The notes beneath the pieces are model-generated. The model searched no databases, had not been told where the DNA came from, and saw nothing but the letters and a program-made list of their open reading frames with translations. From Providencia alcalifaciens (GTDB lineage Bacteria; Pseudomonadota; Gammaproteobacteria; Enterobacterales; Enterobacteriaceae), in contig JAOQNJ010000001.1 of assembly GCA_025961275.1 (NCBI GenBank), positions 889,353-953,352 of the forward strand: a DNA stretch of 64,000 nt, in the 5' to 3' direction. A program made the position numbers and the translations under genes. Shown here one piece after another: positions 1-9,639 of the stretch (position 1 is the stretch's first letter; every line of letters begins with the position of its first letter).

Positions 1-39
1 AGACTCTTTCGCTTGAATAATATTATTGATTTTGGCCAT
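1..39 (-). CDS. partial CDS, 5' end only (13 codons), co-transcribed with the PadR gene
   Basis: An ATG at 39-37 lies one base after the TAA of the PadR-family gene and is preceded by an AAGGAAG ribosome binding site inside that gene's end. Thirteen codons (MAKINNIIQAKES) are visible before the window edge. The translational coupling shows it belongs to the regulator's operon. In E. coli the YqjI regulator is paired with the siderophore-interacting reductase YqjH, so this could be a YqjH-like gene, but 13 residues do not identify it. Confidence 0.55.
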   Translation of the reverse strand, partial: MAKINNIIQAKES

Positions 40-40
40 G

Positions 41-583
41 TTAACTTCCTTCTGCAGTCAATACCGAGTTAACCTGTTCAATCCGTTCTACTGCACTGTT
101 AATAATTTCAACAACTCGAGTTGATTGTTCCTTTGTCAGTTCTTGCAAAACAATTTTGTGCCGTAACAGTGACTTAAATTTATCAACAGCAAGTTCGACT
201 TCTTTGGCAAATTGATTACCTGCTTTAAGTTCTTGCGCATAGCTCAGTTTTAAATTAACTTCCGCTAACATGTCAGCTTGCAATAATAAACAACATTTGC
301 CTTCCGGTGTCAGTGAGTAGCATTTACGCCCTTTCCCCTGATCCTTTTGTGCAACAATAAAGCCTAATTCCTCGAGTAAGGTCAGTGTTGGGTATATCAC
401 ACCTGGACTTGGGCAGTAAAACCCTGCGGTTTCCAGACCTATTTTTTTTATCAGCTCATAACCATAATTAGACCCATCAGCTAGCAAATGAAGAATATAA
501 ATCCGTAGTTGCTTTGGGTTGAACATACGACTTAAGCTTTTACCATCACAGGCACACTGCTCTGGCTGTTGTTCATTCGTCAT
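41..583 (-). CDS. PadR-family transcriptional regulator, YqjI-like
   Basis: This 180-residue protein is a PadR-type winged-helix DNA-binding regulator. Residues about 25-100 hold the wing-helix domain, with the family signature YGYELIKKIG and the PSPGVIYPTL turn also seen in E. coli YqjI, a metal-responsive repressor of the ferric reductase gene yqjH. The C-terminal half is helical, as expected for dimerisation. A short N-terminal tail carries two Cys (CACDG) where YqjI has a longer His/Cys-rich tail, so metal sensing is possible but reduced. Two identical GATATATC palindromes and a Fur-like box lie upstream, suggesting autoregulation and a link to iron. It is followed at once by another gene on the same strand. 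The family is clear; the YqjI assignment is an inference. Confidence 0.8.
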   Translation of the reverse strand: MTNEQQPEQCACDGKSLSRMFNPKQLRIYILHLLADGSNYGYELIKKIGLETAGFYCPSPGVIYPTLTLLEELGFIVAQKDQGKGRKCYSLTPEGKCCLLLQADMLAEVNLKLSYAQELKAGNQFAKEVELAVDKFKSLLRHKIVLQELTKEQSTRVVEIINSAVERIEQVNSVLTAEGS

Positions 584-617
584 TCGTGCTCTCAGTTATC
601 TATTCAAATTCAAAACC

Positions 618-673
618 GATATATCTAACATGATAGTGGATTTTACCGAGAATGACCAGTTTAGATATATCTG
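618..673. promoter_or_regulatory. paired GATATATC palindromes, candidate operators of the PadR-like regulator
   Basis: The same 8-bp palindrome occurs at 618-625 and 665-672, with centres 47 bp apart, directly upstream of the PadR-family start at 583. Paired operators in its own promoter are known for E. coli YqjI. That these are the binding sites is inferred from position and symmetry. Confidence 0.4.
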
Positions 674-690
674 TTCTTTTACATAAAATG

Positions 691-709
691 CTAATGATAA
701 CTATTACCA
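691..709. promoter_or_regulatory. Fur-like box upstream of the PadR-like operon
   Basis: GCTAATGATAACTATTACC matches the 19-bp Fur consensus at 15 of 19 positions. It lies about 110 bp upstream of the PadR-type start codon, so iron repression of this operon is plausible. Confidence 0.4.
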
Positions 710-983
710 CATAGATAGCATAAGTAACAACTGTTTAACAAAAGGGATTTCAACACAATTTCACTCAATGAGACAAATTTATTGAGAGATAATAGCCAAA
801 ATATCTCCATTTCAACACCTATCAATGCGATAGCAATGACTCATAAATCCAATCGCCCAATAAATTAGTGCTGTTATAAACGTCAATTTGTTTTCTTTGC
901 TGATCATCACCAATGGGAGTAAAAAACAGCATGACGATTATCAATAGTTTAAATTAATAGCTGATAACATTTTATATATATCG

Positions 984-1018
984 AAAAAAGCCAGTTTGTT
1001 TATAAACATGGCTGGCTT
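984..1018 (-). terminator. terminator of the tdc-tyrP operon
   Basis: On the minus strand a CTGGCT-type stem (AAGCCAG with CTGGCTT) is followed by a run of T, 25 bases beyond the tyrP stop. Confidence 0.75.
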
Positions 1019-1042
1019 GAATCATTTTAATGCCATTTAAAA

Positions 1043-2251
1043 TTAACCAATATTTGGTAGAATATTAAATGCAATTCCAAATTGAATACCAATGACGATA
1101 ATACCGCACAAGAATACGATTAATAATGCAGGCCCCCCGCCCTTGACTTGGTATTTACGATCATTCGTCAATCTGGATTTGAATGCCATCGCGCTCGGTA
1201 ATAGTAGTGCGAGGATTGATAAAGCAATCGCTGCAAATCCTAACGCCATGACAAAGCCTTTAGGGTAAAACAGTGCAAATACCAGTGGCGGTAAAAACGT
1301 CAATAGCCCAGTCTGTACACGGCCTGATAAATTATCTTGTCGTTTAAATAAATCAGCTAAGAAATCAAATAGCCCCAGAGCGACACCAAGGAATGATGTC
1401 GCTAAGGCCAAACTCATAAACATTTGAGCAATAAATTCTGTCCTATCTGACATCACCACATTGCGAATTGAATCTAATAAACCATTTAAACCTGAATTTT
1501 CAGCTAAAATACCAACAAAGGTTGTCGTACTAATACTACCCAATGTTGCGATTTGCCATAAAATATAAGCAAACAGTGGAATCGCGCTACCGATAATAAA
1601 TATAAAGCGCAGCTTTTTTACATTACCGCCCATATATTTCACAACGCTAGGCACACTACCATGGAAGCCAAATGAGGTAAAAAATACCGGAATTGCAGAA
1701 AGTATCAATACTTTATCAGTCGGCGCTGAGAGTAGATTTTGCTGTTCAACATGAGGCATCATCAGTGCCAAAATAACCACTAAAAAAATAATTTTAGCCG
1801 CAAATAAAATACGGTTAATAAAATCAACAGAAGATGTGCCAAAACAAACTACCCCACCTCCAATCACTGTAAATAAAACAATTCCCATCCAATCTTCCAT
1901 TTCAATAGCTAATGTACTTTTTAGATTAGCGGTAATAATCTCGCCAGCACCACTGACATAAGCAGCCGTCAAAGCATACATTAGGAACATCATACTAAAT
2001 CCAGTGATAAGTTTACCACTCGATCCTAGATATCGTTGAGCAACACTACCTATACCCGTTTCTGAGGACTCATGCTGATATACTTCAACTAACAATAGCG
2101 CGGTATAACACATCAATGCCCAAAGCACGAACAGCATTACGATGCTGACTCCGAAACCATTAGCGGCAGCAGCTATGGGCATAGCAAGCATACCAGCACC
2201 AATAGTGGTACCTGCGACAATAAGAACACTACCAAGCGTGCGATTCTTCAT
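1043..2251 (-). CDS. tyrP: aromatic amino acid (tyrosine) permease, TyrP-like
   Basis: This 402-residue integral membrane protein of the HAAAP family has about eleven hydrophobic segments. It carries the family's N-terminal signature [14 protein letters not shown] (residues about 14-27) and a conserved [12 protein letters not shown] segment near residue 190. E. coli TyrP (403 aa) has the same length. Here the gene lies 21 bases downstream of a tyrosine decarboxylase gene on the same strand. That arrangement, known in tyramine-forming bacteria, makes it the likely tyrosine/tyramine exchanger of the operon. An AGGA ribosome binding site lies 7 bases before the ATG and the reading frame is intact. 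Because the partner decarboxylase is broken, it may now serve only in tyrosine uptake. Confidence 0.85.
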   Translation of the reverse strand: MKNRTLGSVLIVAGTTIGAGMLAMPIAAAANGFGVSIVMLFVLWALMCYTALLLVEVYQHESSETGIGSVAQRYLGSSGKLITGFSMMFLMYALTAAYVSGAGEIITANLKSTLAIEMEDWMGIVLFTVIGGGVVCFGTSSVDFINRILFAAKIIFLVVILALMMPHVEQQNLLSAPTDKVLILSAIPVFFTSFGFHGSVPSVVKYMGGNVKKLRFIFIIGSAIPLFAYILWQIATLGSISTTTFVGILAENSGLNGLLDSIRNVVMSDRTEFIAQMFMSLALATSFLGVALGLFDFLADLFKRQDNLSGRVQTGLLTFLPPLVFALFYPKGFVMALGFAAIALSILALLLPSAMAFKSRLTNDRKYQVKGGGPALLIVFLCGIIVIGIQFGIAFNILPNIG

Positions 2252-2272
2252 ATTGAGATCCTAACGAAAATT

Positions 2273-4219
2273 TTAAATCGTGATTTTTTGTTTGGAATGA
2301 CTCAGTTTATTTTCTTCATCGATAAGCTGTTGTAGCTTACCTTCAAAAATATTTCTCAGTTCTATCCAAAAATCAGCAAAATGCTGTTTATCGCGTAAAC
2401 AATGCGTCATGATTGCAGCTCTTAAAACATATAATGAATGTACTTTTTGCCATTCTTGGTCACTAAAACCTGTATCACGGCAGAAATTTTGTGGGTTATC
2501 ACCATATTCTTCAAAAGTTAATGACGTTGAAGACGTTAAGAAATCATTAGTATAAGAACGGCCTGCAGCAAAAGCGCACAATTCATAAATCCGTTTATTG
2601 AGTTGATTCTGCTTTTCTAAGAAAGTATTACCTGCTTCCTTAAACATAAAATTGACCATATGGAAATCAGGTGATGGCATTGCACAAATTTCAAACTTTC
2701 GTCCATCAACTTCAAATGGCTCACTAGCGTTCATTTCTTCAATCATCCAAATTGCTGTCGTGATCCCAGCCGCAATGACTTTGCCGTAACCTAAAATATT
2801 TAATGGCACCAAACGATGTGCAGCTCATACAGCAGCAGCTGTTGCCCCTGCTTTAGACCCTTCCATTATTGAAGAGCCCAATAAGACGTTTTGCTGTTTT
2901 TTAGTTTTACCACTGTTTTCGGTCACTTCTTCAAAAACATATGCGGCATGATAAGAAATAAGATCAACAATACGTTTATCTTTCATGCAAATAGCACCTG
3001 CGGAATAAGGAATAAAGCCAACTTTATGTGGATCGACAGTAATTGAATCGACTTCTGGAAGTGCTTTGAAACTTTGATAAACATCCTATTTTGGCCAAAT
3101 CACATCAGGAGGGAAGATACCTTCAGCATGATATCGCTTGATAAGTGTTTCATATTCAATTAATTGATTATTTTCATCGCGGAACATCGCACAAGCATAT
3201 CCTGCATAGGCCGCGTCGACATGAATATAAAAAGAAACACCAAATCGTGTTTCACATTCTCGGCGCAATGCGACCAGCTCAGCAACATTATCAATTGCCC
3301 CCGTTTCCGTCGTACCGACAACAGCAACTACGGCTAAAACAGGTTCTCCTTGCTCAATTAATGAGAAAACTATCTGCTTCATCTGCGTAATATCCGTACG
3401 ATAGCTTGAATCTACAGGCAGTTGCACAATATTTTGTTGTCCCAATCCCAAAATATCCATCGCTTTCATCCATGAATAATGCTTTGATTGGGGAACCAAT
3501 AATTTGCCTAATTTACCTTGCGCTACCCCTTCACCACGACAGGTCAAGTCACGCACTTCTTCAAACAATTCTTGTTTTTTCAGTTCATCGATAAGATCAA
3601 GTACAGCCGAAGTTTGCATATTCAATAATGCACGTTCTGATTTATCTTTTAATAAATTTTGAGCTTGGGGATGCTTCGCTATCGCTAATGGTAAGGTTTT
3701 AATATTACGAGCTACCCACAATCCTTCATAGTTAGCGACGGTGCCACCCGAAGTGATATGCCCCCATGATTGATTTATGTCATAACCAAACATGGCACAC
3801 AAATCTAATCCTGCTTCCAGTTCGAGAACGGTTGTTGTTGGTGATGACTCTTGAGCACAGTTGTTTGGGTTATACATCATAGCCATCACATAAGCGAGAT
3901 TGGATATCATTAGCGTATCCGCATTCATATGGCCCATATAACGAGGGGAAAACCAAGGTATTGATGTCGTTTTTAATTTAGAAGACAGTTGAGTTAAGAT
4001 ACCTTCAGTACGATATAGAGTATCTCTATATCCTGGCTCGTAGCGATCTACGGTTGTTAAATATTCAGGATCTTCAGGGTGATATCCAGAACGCCAATGC
4101 ATATGTTCTGTGACTGAATACTCCATCATTTCTTTGAAAAAAACTGCATTTTCAGATTTCGGCCCAAGAAATAAAGCGTCCACATTCATTTTTGAGTTAA
4201 TAAAATTTGTCATTATCAC
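2273..4219 (-). pseudogene. tdc: tyrosine decarboxylase (tdc), broken by two in-frame stop codons
   Basis: The reading frame runs 648 codons from ATG at 4219 to TAA at 2273 without any indel, but contains TAG at 3088-3086 (codon 378) and TGA at 2827-2825 (codon 465). The product would be a PLP-dependent group II decarboxylase making tyramine from tyrosine. The substrate/PLP motif HVDAAYAGY lies just before the first stop; the PLP-lysine motif SITVDPHKVGFIPYSAG lies between the two stops, and the C-terminal part (LGYGKVIAAG onward) after the second. The TGA replaces a Trp expected in the AAVWAAH motif, so TGG to TGA is the likely change. A protein ending at TAG lacks the PLP lysine and cannot be active. 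The tyrP gene follows in the same operon. Readthrough is formally possible, but two different stops make it unlikely. Confidence 0.9.
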
Positions 4220-4622
4220 TACACCTTTAAATGATAGCTAACACAACTCTAGCTATATCTAAGATAGTTAACTTATTATTATCATTGGAAAGTGATATAA
4301 CGGAACACATGTCTTTAAAAGACAATAATATATTTATTATATTGTTATCTTAATCATTATTTATATACTTAAGTAATAGACATGCCGTTAAAGAGCCAAC
4401 TTGGTTATAGGTATAATCTAAAATCATTAAAACATTAATAAACTCGTATTTTTTTCAATTGGATTTGTGCGCGGGAACAAAATTTCGAGAAATTGTCTGC
4501 TGTAAAGAGATATTTACGCCGAAATAGCTTGATAATGTAAAATATTTGTTATAGATGAAAGGGAGGGCAAGCCATTAGAATTCTCTTCTCAAATGGCTTT
4601 AGTAAATTCGAAAAACAAACAA
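4220..4622. other. intergenic region upstream of tdc
   Basis: No ORF is supported. The first 60 bases upstream of the tdc start hold an interrupted palindrome around 4250-4272 (TAGCTATATCT then AGATAGTTA) that could be an operator. A hairpin (AAGCCATT/AAATGGCTT) at about 4570-4601 follows the quinone oxidoreductase gene. Confidence 0.5.
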
Positions 4623-5633
4623 TTAATTGTTTAATAAAACAATTTTACCAAAAAGATCACCGGATTCCATATGTCGATGTGCATCGGCCACTTGATCGAA
4701 TCGATAGGTTTTGTTAATGAAAGGTTTTATTTCACCATTTTGTAACATAGCCCAAACTTGCTCTTTTAATTCAGACGATATATTAGCTTTTTCTACAACG
4801 GAGCGGGACCGCATAGTTGATCCCGTATGCACTAAGCGTTTAATCATTAAAGGCATTAAATTGAGATTGGTTGGATTCCCCTTCATCATACCAATTTGAA
4901 TAATGCGGCCAAATTTTGCGGCAACTAAATAATTTTTGGCAATATAGTCACCGCCAACAATGTCTACAACCATATTAACGCCCCGTGAATCCGTATAATC
5001 AAGCGTGTACTGAACAAAATCATCGTTTCGGTAATTGATAATACAATCAGCTCCGAGCGATTTTGCGATTTTCACTTTTTCGTCCGACCCGACTGTCGTA
5101 ATAACATTCGCTCCAAACGCTTTTGCAAGCATAATAGCGACAGAACCAATCCCTGATGTTCCGCCATGAATTAATACAGTCTCACCTTTTTTTAACTGAC
5201 CAATTTGAAAAACATTTGCCCACACCGTAAAAAAATTCTCAGGAATTGCGGCTCCATCAACAAATGATAAGTTACCCAATGGCAATGCGATATCTTTATG
5301 CACTAAGCAATATTCAGCATAACCACCGCCAGCTACCAGTGCACAAACTTTGTCGCCCAGTTGCCATTGTTCAATATCATCAGCTTTAGCTACGATAGAA
5401 CCTGCGATTTCGAGTCCAAGAATGGGGGATGCATCAACAGGTGGTGGATAATCGCCTTTACGTTGCAGAACATCAGGTCGATTAACCCCTGCAGCTTCAA
5501 CCTTGACCAACAAGTACCCTGCGGATATCACAGGTAAAGGTTGCTCAATTATTTGCAGTTTGTCTGCCCCTCCCGGTTCAGTTATATTTATGACTTTCAT
5601 AGATGTGGGAATTATCAATTGGTTCTTTTTCAT
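4623..5633 (-). CDS. NAD(P)H:quinone oxidoreductase, PIG3-like zinc-independent MDR family
   Basis: This 336-residue medium-chain dehydrogenase/reductase has an N-terminal GroES-like domain (residues about 30-120) with the family motif VEAAGVNRPDVLQRKG. A Rossmann fold follows, with the motif VLIHGGTSGIGSVAIMLAKAFGA near residue 155. The PDVLQR signature and the absence of zinc-ligand cysteines place it with PIG3/TP53I3-type quinone oxidoreductases, which use NADPH to reduce quinones. The first ATG has only a weak ribosome binding site. A second ATG at residue 12 (MKVINITEPG) matches the usual family start and may be the true one. It is transcribed divergently from fnr. The physiological substrate is not predictable. 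Confidence 0.8.
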   Translation of the reverse strand: MKKNQLIIPTSMKVINITEPGGADKLQIIEQPLPVISAGYLLVKVEAAGVNRPDVLQRKGDYPPPVDASPILGLEIAGSIVAKADDIEQWQLGDKVCALVAGGGYAEYCLVHKDIALPLGNLSFVDGAAIPENFFTVWANVFQIGQLKKGETVLIHGGTSGIGSVAIMLAKAFGANVITTVGSDEKVKIAKSLGADCIINYRNDDFVQYTLDYTDSRGVNMVVDIVGGDYIAKNYLVAAKFGRIIQIGMMKGNPTNLNLMPLMIKRLVHTGSTMRSRSVVEKANISSELKEQVWAMLQNGEIKPFINKTYRFDQVADAHRHMESGDLFGKIVLLNN

Positions 5634-5980
5634 CTTATTAAGGCCCTATGAAATTATTAATTTTAAAACTAGGTATTGCATAAATGTGTAAATATTAAAA
5701 ATATTGTTAATATTAGATGACGGAAATATATATTTTAAATAGATATTTAAGATATAACCTGTTTGAACTATTATGCATCTTAGTCACAATCTTTTAATCT
5801 AACTTAAGTAAAGGATATTGTTACATTATCTTCAATTTTGCTATATTTAGTCCTGACAATCTTATTTTGATGTGATTTTATATTCAAGGCAACACTGTTT
5901 CATATTTCTACTTACCAGTCGCATTATCTTATGTTAAAATTGACTCATATCAATAATTCTAACTTGATTGAGCATTTAAT
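5634..5980. other. divergent promoter region, quinone oxidoreductase / fnr
   Basis: No ORF is supported. The sequence is very AT-rich and contains the FNR box next to fnr. Confidence 0.6.
5940..5953. promoter_or_regulatory. FNR box upstream of fnr
   Basis: TTGACTCATATCAA fits the FNR consensus TTGAT-N4-ATCAA with one mismatch and lies 28 bp before the fnr ATG. E. coli Fnr represses its own gene, so anaerobic autoregulation is the expected role. Confidence 0.75.
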
Positions 5981-6736
5981 ATGATCCCAGAAAAAAGAGT
6001 TGTTCGTCGCATCCAGTCTGGCGGTTGTGCTATTCATTGTCAGGACTGCAGCATTAGCCAATTGTGCATTCCCTTCACGCTGAATGAACACGAACTGGAT
6101 CAACTTGATAATATCATCGAACGTAAAAAACCGATTCAAAAAGGTCAAGCTTTATTTAAAGCAGGTGATGAATTACGTTCTTTGTATGCCATCCGCTCAG
6201 GAACAATCAAAAGCTATACCATCACTGAAGAAGGTGATGAGCAAATTACGGGTTTTCACCTTGCAGGTGACCTCGTTGGTTTTGATGCCATTTTAGATAC
6301 ACAGCACCCAAGTTTTGCACAAGCACTAGAAACATCAATGGTTTGTGAGATTCCATTTGAAACTCTCGACGACTTATCTGGCAAAATGCCGAATCTCCGT
6401 CAACAAATTATGCGTTTAATGAGTGGGGAAATAAAAGGTGATCAGGAAATGATCCTTTTATTATCCAAGAAAAATGCTGAAGAGCGTTTAGCAGCATTTA
6501 TTCTTAATTTATCTCATCGTTTTGCTGAACGTGGTTTCTCGCCGAGAGAATTCCGTTTAACTATGACGCGTGGTGATATCGGTAATTATTTAGGCCTCAC
6601 CGTCGAAACAATTAGCCGACTATTGGGTCGTTTCCAAAAAAGTGGCATGTTAAGCGTTAAAGGTAAATATATCACTATCGAAGATATGGAAAAAATTACT
6701 GAAACTGCTGGTAAAGTCTCACCTATCTCTTGTTAA
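5981..6736 (+). CDS. fnr: fumarate/nitrate reduction regulator Fnr
   Basis: The 251-residue global regulator of anaerobic metabolism is nearly colinear with E. coli Fnr (250 aa). The four ligands of the oxygen-labile [4Fe-4S] cluster are present: C20, C23 and C29 in the N-terminal [14 protein letters not shown] segment, and C122. A cyclic-nucleotide-like beta-roll spans about residues 30-140, followed by a dimerisation helix. The C-terminal winged helix contains the recognition helix [13 protein letters not shown], with the E-xx-SR residues that contact the FNR box. Only the extreme C-terminus differs from E. coli. It is followed by uspE on the same strand, as in E. coli, with a small hairpin between the two genes. 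Confidence 0.98.
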   Translation: MIPEKRVVRRIQSGGCAIHCQDCSISQLCIPFTLNEHELDQLDNIIERKKPIQKGQALFKAGDELRSLYAIRSGTIKSYTITEEGDEQITGFHLAGDLVGFDAILDTQHPSFAQALETSMVCEIPFETLDDLSGKMPNLRQQIMRLMSGEIKGDQEMILLLSKKNAEERLAAFILNLSHRFAERGFSPREFRLTMTRGDIGNYLGLTVETISRLLGRFQKSGMLSVKGKYITIEDMEKITETAGKVSPISC

Positions 6737-6749
6737 TCCTATCCTGAAT

Positions 6750-6785
6750 AAAGGGTCGCAAATATTGTGACCTTTTATTATTTTT
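6750..6785 (+). terminator. probable fnr terminator
   Basis: An imperfect stem AAAGGGTC/GACCTTT is followed by an AT-rich T tract 14 bases after the fnr stop. Confidence 0.55.
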
Positions 6786-6865
6786 GAACAATTCTTGCCT
6801 ATTTTTCCTCAATACCTTAGTTTATCTTTAGTTAAGACGTGTCCAGCCGTTATGAGGATATTAAT

Positions 6866-7810
6866 ATGGCAAGCTATAAAAATCTCCTAGTTGCAATTGA
6901 CCCAAATCAGGATGATCAACCAGCATTACGACGTGCTGTCTACATAGTGCAACGTAATGGTGGACGGATAAAAGCTTTTTTACCTATCTATGATGTCTCC
7001 TATGATATGACAACGTTGTTATCACCTGAAGAGCGTGATGCAATGAGAAAGGGCGTGATTAACCAAAAAGCGGCTTGGATAAAACAACAGGCTCATTTCT
7101 ATCTCGAAGCAGGAATTGAGATTGAAATAAAAGTTATTTGGCATAACAAGCCTTATGAGGCCATTATCCAGGAAGTGATAAGTGGTGAGCATGACCTTCT
7201 TTTGAAAATGGCTCATCAAACTGATAATTTTGAATCCATTATTTTTACACCACTTGATTGGCATTTATTAAGAAAATGCCCTTCCCCAGTCTGGATGGTA
7301 AAAGATAAAATTTGGCCGGATCATGGCTCTGTTGTTGTCGCCGTTAATCTGTCGAATGAAGAATCTTATCATGATAATTTGAATATCAAATTAGTTGAAA
7401 AAACCAAAGATTTGGCAACTCGCATTGTCAAAGAACAAGAAATTCATTTGGTCAGTGCTTATCCTGTTGCACCAATGAATATTGCGATTGAACTTCCTGA
7501 TTTCGATCCCAATCTTTATAACAATGCATTGCGTGGGCAACACCTTATCGCAATGAAAGAATTGCGCCAAAAATTTAGTATTGATGAAAAATATACCCAT
7601 GTCCGTGAAGGTTTACCTGAAAAAATTATTCCCGACATGTGTGAAGAACTTCAAGCTGGCGTTGTCGTGCTTGGAATTTTAGGCAGAACGGGTATTTCAG
7701 CCGCATTTCTTGGCAATACCGCAGAGCATGTTATTGATAAATTGAAGTGTGATTTATTAGTGATAAAACCGGATGGTTTTGTTTGCCCTATCACTGTTGA
7801 CGATGATTAA
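6866..7810 (+). CDS. uspE: universal stress protein E
   Basis: This is a tandem Usp-domain protein of 314 residues: Usp domains at about 3-150 and 160-305, the second ending in [21 protein letters not shown]. It matches E. coli UspE along its length (start [22 protein letters not shown] versus [21 protein letters not shown]). Start chosen: ATG at 6866, which has an AGG motif 8 bases upstream. An in-frame extension to 6839 would have no ribosome binding site and no homology. UspE is a cytosolic stress protein linked to growth arrest, motility and DNA-damage resistance. Position after fnr is conserved in Enterobacterales. Confidence 0.95.
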   Translation: MASYKNLLVAIDPNQDDQPALRRAVYIVQRNGGRIKAFLPIYDVSYDMTTLLSPEERDAMRKGVINQKAAWIKQQAHFYLEAGIEIEIKVIWHNKPYEAIIQEVISGEHDLLLKMAHQTDNFESIIFTPLDWHLLRKCPSPVWMVKDKIWPDHGSVVVAVNLSNEESYHDNLNIKLVEKTKDLATRIVKEQEIHLVSAYPVAPMNIAIELPDFDPNLYNNALRGQHLIAMKELRQKFSIDEKYTHVREGLPEKIIPDMCEELQAGVVVLGILGRTGISAAFLGNTAEHVIDKLKCDLLVIKPDGFVCPITVDDD

Positions 7811-7843
7811 TCGCACTAAATTCATTTAAATAATTCTATTCAG

Positions 7844-7874
7844 ACCGATAATTTTTAAAATTATCGGTTTTTTT
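7844..7874 (+). terminator. uspE terminator
   Basis: The stem ACCGATAATTT/AAATTATCGGT is followed by seven T. Confidence 0.9.
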
Positions 7875-8146
7875 ATGGATGCAATTGTTGATTTTCATAT
7901 TTGATCATGATTTCAATTGGGTTTTATTGATAGCAATAAGAGCAACAAGATAAATTTATTTTTGCAAAGTTGCTGCAATGACTTCATAGGCTTCAACAAT
8001 GAGGTGCTAATGCTAAAAGTGGGTTACATCGAGGATGTGATGTGGATGTAGTCTTACATATCCTTATGCAAAACAGCAAGTTACAGGCAATAACCCCCCC
8101 CGCCCCACTTAAGGGGGTCATAATATATGTGGTCGACATGTGGACG

Positions 8147-8178
8147 CCAATTGAAATAAATCCTTTTATTTTAATTGG
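8147..8178 (-). terminator. hairpin downstream of pntB
   Basis: A 14-bp stem (CCAATTGAAATAAA with TTTATTTTAATTGG, one G-T pair) with a 4-base loop lies beyond the pntB stop. It probably ends the pntAB transcript. Confidence 0.5.
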
Positions 8179-8194
8179 CTAACCTCCAACATAC

Positions 8195-8212
8195 AGCCCT
8201 GCAAACAGGGCT
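8195..8212 (-). terminator. short hairpin after pntB
   Basis: Perfect 7-bp stem AGCCCTG/CAGGGCT with a 4-base loop. It has no strong T run on either strand, so it may be a processing or attenuation structure. Confidence 0.4.
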
Positions 8213-8237
8213 TTAAATGGTCATAATAAATTAATAA

Positions 8238-9629
8238 TTATAGCGCTTTCAAAATTGCATCAACACTGGCTTTAGCATCACCAAACAACATTTGAGTATT
8301 TTCTTTGAAGAATAATGGGTTCTGAACACCTGCATAACCTGTATTCATCGAACGTTTAAATACAATGACGTTGCTCGCTTTCCAAACTTCAAGAACTGGC
8401 ATGCCAGCAATTGGGCTGCCTGGATCTTCTTGTGCTGCTGGGTTAACGGTATCGTTAGCGCCAATAACCAGAACCGTATCTGTATCAGTGAAATCATCAT
8501 TGATTTCATCCATTTCCAGTACGATGTCATAAGGTACTTTCGCTTCAGCCAATAGCACGTTCATATGACCAGGTAAACGCCCTGCTACTGGATGAATACC
8601 AAAACGGACCTTGATACCACGTTCACGTAACTTAGCAGTGATATCGTGAACAGGATACTGGGCTTGGGCAACCGCTAAGCCATAACCTGGAGTGATAATG
8701 ACAGAAGTTGAATTTTTTAATAATTCAGCCACATCTTCCGCGGTTGTTTCACGATATTCACCCATCTCGTCAGCATTGCCAGTAGATGTACCATCGGTAC
8801 CAAAGCCACCTGCAATAACACTGAAGAATGAACGGTTCATCGCCTTACACATAATATAAGATAGAATAGCACCAGAAGAACCGACCAACGCACCAGTCAC
8901 AATTAGAAGGTCATTGCTTAACATGAAACCCGCGGCCGCAGCAGCCCAACCTGAATAAGAGTTCAGCATCGAAACAACAACTGGCATATCAGCTCCACCA
9001 ATTGAAGCGACTAAATGCCAACCAAATGCTAATGCGATTATTGTCATAATCAACATGGTGAAGACTTGTAAGCCTACACTTTCAGTTTTCACAAAAATGA
9101 CTAATAAAATGAATGAAACAACTAACGCAGCTAAATTCAATTTGTGACGATTTGGTAGCGCCAATGGTTTTGAAGACATTTTCCCTGATAACTTACCATA
9201 GGCAACAATCGAACCCGTGAAGGTTACAGCACCAATGAAAATACCAAGGAAAACTTCCGTTAAGTGGATATTCTCCATAACCGCATCAATATGGCCTTCA
9301 CTAGCAATAAAGCTATTGAAACCAACTAATACTGCCGCTAAGCCAACGAAGCTATGTAAAATAGCAACCAGCTCTGGCATTTCAGTCATTTCAACTTTTT
9401 TCGCTAAGCGGATACCAATCACTGCACCAATGACCATCGCGACTATCATCCAGCCAATATTCGCGCTATCTGGCCCAAGGATTGTTGCAATTAACGCAAT
9501 AGCCATCCCTGCTATGCCATAGCTATTACCTCGTTGAGAACTCTCATGGCGCGATAATCCTGCTAGACTGAAAATAAATAGGATAGCAGCAACAATATAT
9601 GCCGCAGTCACAATTCCACTAGACAACAT
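8238..9629 (-). CDS. pntB: NAD(P) transhydrogenase beta subunit
   Basis: The 463-residue beta subunit of the proton-translocating transhydrogenase couples hydride transfer from NADH to NADP+ with proton movement across the inner membrane. The N-terminal half has about eight to nine membrane segments forming the proton channel. The C-terminal third (from about residue 290) is the soluble NADP(H)-binding domain III, with the conserved stretches [19 protein letters not shown] and [16 protein letters not shown]. It lies 10 bases downstream of pntA in the usual operon. Length matches E. coli PntB (462 aa). Confidence 0.97.
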   Translation of the reverse strand: MLSSGIVTAAYIVAAILFIFSLAGLSRHESSQRGNSYGIAGMAIALIATILGPDSANIGWMIVAMVIGAVIGIRLAKKVEMTEMPELVAILHSFVGLAAVLVGFNSFIASEGHIDAVMENIHLTEVFLGIFIGAVTFTGSIVAYGKLSGKMSSKPLALPNRHKLNLAALVVSFILLVIFVKTESVGLQVFTMLIMTIIALAFGWHLVASIGGADMPVVVSMLNSYSGWAAAAAGFMLSNDLLIVTGALVGSSGAILSYIMCKAMNRSFFSVIAGGFGTDGTSTGNADEMGEYRETTAEDVAELLKNSTSVIITPGYGLAVAQAQYPVHDITAKLRERGIKVRFGIHPVAGRLPGHMNVLLAEAKVPYDIVLEMDEINDDFTDTDTVLVIGANDTVNPAAQEDPGSPIAGMPVLEVWKASNVIVFKRSMNTGYAGVQNPLFFKENTQMLFGDAKASVDAILKAL

Positions 9630-9639
9630 AAGTTACCCC

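Larger units (their letters stand above)
584..1042. other. intergenic region between padR-like gene and tyrP
   Basis: No gene seen. It holds the promoter region of the PadR-type gene (two palindromes and a Fur-like box at 618-709), then about 270 bases of AT-rich sequence without a supported ORF, and finally the tyrP terminator. Confidence 0.6.
7811..8237. other. convergent intergenic region, uspE / pntB
   Basis: No gene is supported. It holds the uspE terminator, a C-rich block (C8-G-C4 at 8094-8106 with G5 at 8113-8117, able to pair), and two hairpins next to pntB. Confidence 0.6.

Noticed and set aside
2825-2827. TGA in tdc as selenocysteine codon
   Set aside because: The position matches a Trp of the family, a second TAG is present, and no SECIS-like hairpin follows.
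7960-8060. Minus-strand tail reading IVEAYEVIAATLQK, resembling a protein C-terminus
   Set aside because: Open for too few codons, stops upstream in frame, no continuation; could be chance.
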